Positions 6,801-7,833 of a DNA stretch of 7,833 bases are shown here, one piece after another. Numbering within the stretch: the stretch's first letter is position 1; every line of letters begins with the position of its first letter. The translations under genes and the position numbers were made by a program. The notes under the pieces are model-generated. The model saw nothing but the letters and a program-made list of their open reading frames with translations. It made no database searches and was not told where the DNA came from. The DNA comes from Prosthecobacter debontii (lineage in GTDB: Bacteria > Verrucomicrobiota > Verrucomicrobiia > Verrucomicrobiales > Akkermansiaceae), in the NCBI GenBank assembly GCA_945883455.1, contig CAMCXJ010000101.1, positions 1 to 7,833 on the forward strand, given 5' to 3'.

Positions 6801-7648
6801 TCGCCTATGATCTCGCGCTTTTCCTCGGTTTTGGCGAAGCCCTCGAAGAAGAGATCGCGCAGGAAGCGGGAGAAGAAACGGTTTTTCCCGGTCTCTTGGG
6901 AGGCGGCGAGCTTTTCCGGGAGGTAGTTTTTGTTGCCGTCCTTGGCGCACCCGACATCGAGGAAGCCTTTTTTCTGGAGGAACCAGATGAACATGAGTCG
7001 GTTGAGCAGGACGGAGGCATACCAGCGGCGCTCGCCGGGATCGGGGATGCCCTCGATGGCTTCGAGGAGCTTGCCGTGCTCTTCCTGGAAGTCCTTGAAG
7101 AAGGCCTTGGTGACGGTCTCGATATCGAGCCCGGCGCGGACACGCTTGGCCGTCTCGGTGATGGGGATGTTGCCGTCCTCATCGAGCTCCGAGAGATCGA
7201 CGACGAGGGAGGCGAGCTTGGAGAGGAAGAGATCGCCGGGCTGGCCTTTGAGGTAATGGTGGCGACGCGGGTGGGTCTTCGCGCGGCGGTTGGGGCTGTC
7301 GGCGGAGCCTTCGCGCTTCATCCACAGCCATGCGGAGCGGGTGCGTTCCGCATCGACGAAGATGAGGAGGTTTTCCACGGCATGGGGCGCGACACGTTTC
7401 CAGATGGCCTGCTGGGTTTTCGCATCGGGGAATGGCGTGTCTGCATCGGCGGCGGCGACCTCGAACACGCGGAAGCCGGAGAGCTGGGAGATTTCCGTGG
7501 CTTTCCATGCGGCGCCGTCCTGCTCGATGGCCATGGGTTTCCCGCCGTCCGGGTGGTTCCAGCCGAGATCTTCGATGAAGAGATCGGCGAAGCGGAAGGC
7601 CTGGAGATGCTCGCGGGCGGTGCGGGGATTGAGCTTGGAGGAAGACAT
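3854..7648 (-). CDS. Eco57I/PglX-like N6-adenine DNA methyltransferase (type IIG-like)
   Basis: This 1264-residue enzyme should transfer methyl groups from S-adenosylmethionine to adenine in a specific DNA site. Domains in order: an N-terminal domain (1-130) in which I see no clear PD-(D/E)xK triad; a helical region (160-360); motif X (GAYYTRPEIT, 370-379); motif I (LDPACGSGAF, 448-457); a motif II-type GVDLMEEATEIAKLRL (514-529); a spacer with a heptad-like insert (572-590) and a lysine/glutamate-rich probable coiled coil (633-690); catalytic motif IV NPPW (745-748); GIVIPSGIYTD (851-861); a target-recognition region (about 980-1150, with PRYWI at 1022-1026); and a conserved C-terminal helical part. 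The X-I-IV-TRD order is that of the gamma class. The ATG at 7646-7648 is the only option: TAA at 7682-7684 lies in frame upstream with no other start between. It is the first gene of a coupled pair with the AIPR gene. The block from motif IV to the recognition domain is strikingly AT-rich. Restriction activity, if any, more likely resides in the AIPR partner. Confidence 0.95.
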   Translation of the reverse strand: MSSSKLNPRTAREHLQAFRFADLFIEDLGWNHPDGGKPMAIEQDGAAWKATEISQLSGFRVFEVAAADADTPFPDAKTQQAIWKRVAPHAVENLLIFVDAERTRSAWLWMKREGSADSPNRRAKTHPRRHHYLKGQPGDLFLSKLASLVVDLSELDEDGNIPITETAKRVRAGLDIETVTKAFFKDFQEEHGKLLEAIEGIPDPGERRWYASVLLNRLMFIWFLQKKGFLDVGCAKDGNKNYLPEKLAASQETGKNRFFSRFLRDLFFEGFAKTEEKREIIGEVPLGDIPYLNGGLFLPHGIEARIEGEALFTQPYAKIKVPDQVFGDLFALFGRYSWSLNDTPGGDDREINPDVLGYIFEKYINQKEFGAYYTRPEITDYLCEQTIHQLVLDRINDGYASRKKLHETDPKTFPAPRRYETIEDLLLHATGPVAQKVLQDILPRLSLLDPACGSGAFLVAAMKTLLNLYTALIGRCEALAYKPVLQWIETERKQHKAPAAYWLKKKIVTENLYGVDLMEEATEIAKLRLFLSLVASAEKRSELEPLPNIEFNILPGNSLIGLLHVDPAKFDSNPKSKISNQQSSISNPKSRLNQAILPITLKYEEALGFTTETSLAPTTRETQQAHIAVKQAAKYDELLRRKNERIDLYKKSTSLFKDLAALKRDIDALKSEAREILDQLLLDQFQALGIQYEQATWDAAKKKEGKPEKRLLKITHIQALEPFHWAYEFDEIIVNRGGFDAIITNPPWDVFKPNSKEFFERYSEAITRNKMTIEEFENEKGEIIEENAEIREAWLNYLSSFPHVCDYFRSSNQYINQVGIVNGRKTGSDTNLYKLFVEQCTHLLAAGARCGIVIPSGIYTDLGATQLRKMLFQCCRITGLFGFENRQRLFDGVDSRFKFVVLTFQTERETTKFPVAFMRHDVRELSAFPTPDSLTLSPDLITRLSPGSLSIMEFQIALDIIIAEKLLRHTLLAGDARGWNLEIYGEEFHMNRSAYLFKDLPTNHALYEGACIWHFDAYFSKPRYWISENDIRSDFELKRRKRCGISADSHQKIKCDYETIRIGIRKIASNTNERTLITTLIPSNSLAGNSLAVHFPFEHSKENPNKLRYSNEELLVLISLMNSFTIDSFLRSKITTNLNTFYLEQLPIPRLTAAHPDFRPLVERAARLVGTAPEFDELLAEVFGKKATHQTHGVTDPQDRLTLRAQIDALVARLYDLTIPEFQHILTTFPLVDESVKSQTLNTYHELVKLGKFADNALGTSPPL
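4205..5465. other. AT-rich island inside the methylase gene (probable exchanged specificity module)
   Basis: By hand count GC is 30% at 4441-4500 and 38% at 5341-5400, against 67% at 4081-4140 and 63% at 6241-6300 in the same gene. The island corresponds to about residues 729-1148, starting just before catalytic NPPW and ending at the LEQLPIPR segment after the target-recognition region. The reading frame is intact across both edges and the flanking parts share the GC-rich style of the rest of the gene. The edges are approximate, to within a few tens of bases. Confidence 0.85.
5880..5935 (+). repeat. Heptanucleotide tandem repeat, eight GATTNNN units, inside the methylase gene
   Basis: On the plus strand eight consecutive 7-mers read GATTTGG, GATTGGA, GATTGAG, GATTGTT, GATTGCT, GATTTTG, GATTTGG, GATTGGA, with no interruption. 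Units 1-2 (5880-5893) and 7-8 (5922-5935) are an identical 14-bp direct repeat 42 nt apart. Because three units equal seven codons, the minus-strand product carries a seven-residue repeat at 572-590: SNPKSKI, SNQQSSI, SNPKS. It lies between GNSLIGLLH and the coiled coil, a spacer where an insert should be tolerated. Confidence 0.97.
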
Positions 7649-7756
7649 GTGAAATGGATATTGAAAATCAGAGGAGAGAGTTTAGGAACGTTTCAGCGAC
7701 TAGTGCGGTTCGGACATTTTTTCGTTCCCGTGGTATCATCCCCTGGCCGCTCCATT
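7649..7756 (-). other. Leader between upstream tail and methylase; no clear promoter
   Basis: The 108 nt upstream of the methylase ATG contain no good -35/-10 pair and no Shine-Dalgarno directly before the start. There is a weak spaced inverted repeat, GGAACG at 7685-7690 and CGTTCC at 7723-7728. It could be an operator half-site pair but is short enough to be chance. A promoter further upstream or of non-sigma70 type cannot be excluded. Confidence 0.35.
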
Positions 7757-7833
7757 CTATTTAATCGCAAGGCCGAGCGAGCAGAGAATGCGGGGTTCCT
7801 TGGCGGGGGCGTCATGGAGATTGGCGACGACGA
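7757..7833 (-). CDS. Possible C-terminal tail of an unidentified upstream gene
   Basis: From the right edge one minus-strand frame is open for 25 codons to a TAG at 7757-7759. It ends NLHDAPAKEPRILCSLGLAIK and has mostly G or C at third positions, as in the coding genes here. I do not recognise the family. A competing plus-strand frame through the same bases is also open, so the strand is likely rather than certain. If real, its stop lies 108 nt before the methylase start, so the defence-like cluster begins after it. Confidence 0.4.
   Translation of the reverse strand, partial: VVANLHDAPAKEPRILCSLGLAIK

Noticed and set aside
7685..7728. Inverted repeat GGAACG/CGTTCC upstream of the methylase as a terminator or operator
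   Set aside because: Six-base arms with a 32-nt loop and no following T-run in the gene direction are too weak; kept only as a remark in the leader entry.

Overview
The window holds a single-direction gene cluster: everything that can be supported as coding lies on the minus strand, and the right end is transcriptionally upstream. The DNA is mostly GC-rich (about 60-67% in the lines I counted by hand), with a pronounced AT-rich island in the largest gene. The gene style suggests a free-living, high-GC Gram-negative-type bacterium. My impression is Verrucomicrobiota or a related group, but nothing in the window proves this.

Layout in transcription order (right to left): (1) 7757-7833, a possible C-terminal tail of an unidentified upstream gene; (2) 7649-7756, a short leader with no convincing promoter; (3) 3854-7648, a 1264-aa type IIG/PglX-like N6-adenine DNA methyltransferase of the Eco57I class; (4) 1947-3857, a 636-aa AIPR (abortive infection phage resistance) family protein with a putative PD-(D/Q)xK-type nuclease site near its N-terminus, whose start codon overlaps the methylase stop as ATGA; (5) 1867-1946, an 80-nt gap that may keep the last 22 codons of a displaced gene; (6) 1231-1866, a DUF3293 domain joined to the first half of a DprA-like (SLOG/Rossmann) domain and cut by an in-frame amber codon, with the rest of the domain still readable in the same frame to 1024; (7) 1-1027, the N-terminal 342 residues of a RecQ-family DNA helicase, running off the left edge and again overlapping the preceding reading frame as ATGA.

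The cluster reads as two translationally coupled pairs placed head to tail: methylase-AIPR, a candidate modification/restriction or abortive-infection module, and DprA-like-RecQ, a nucleotide- or ssDNA-binding protein with a helicase. This resembles a small anti-phage or anti-plasmid defence locus. Its most distinctive details are the amber codon inside the DprA-like gene, a sharp AT-rich block in the methylase covering motif IV through the target-recognition region, and a precise eight-unit heptanucleotide repeat (GATTNNN) built in frame into the methylase.
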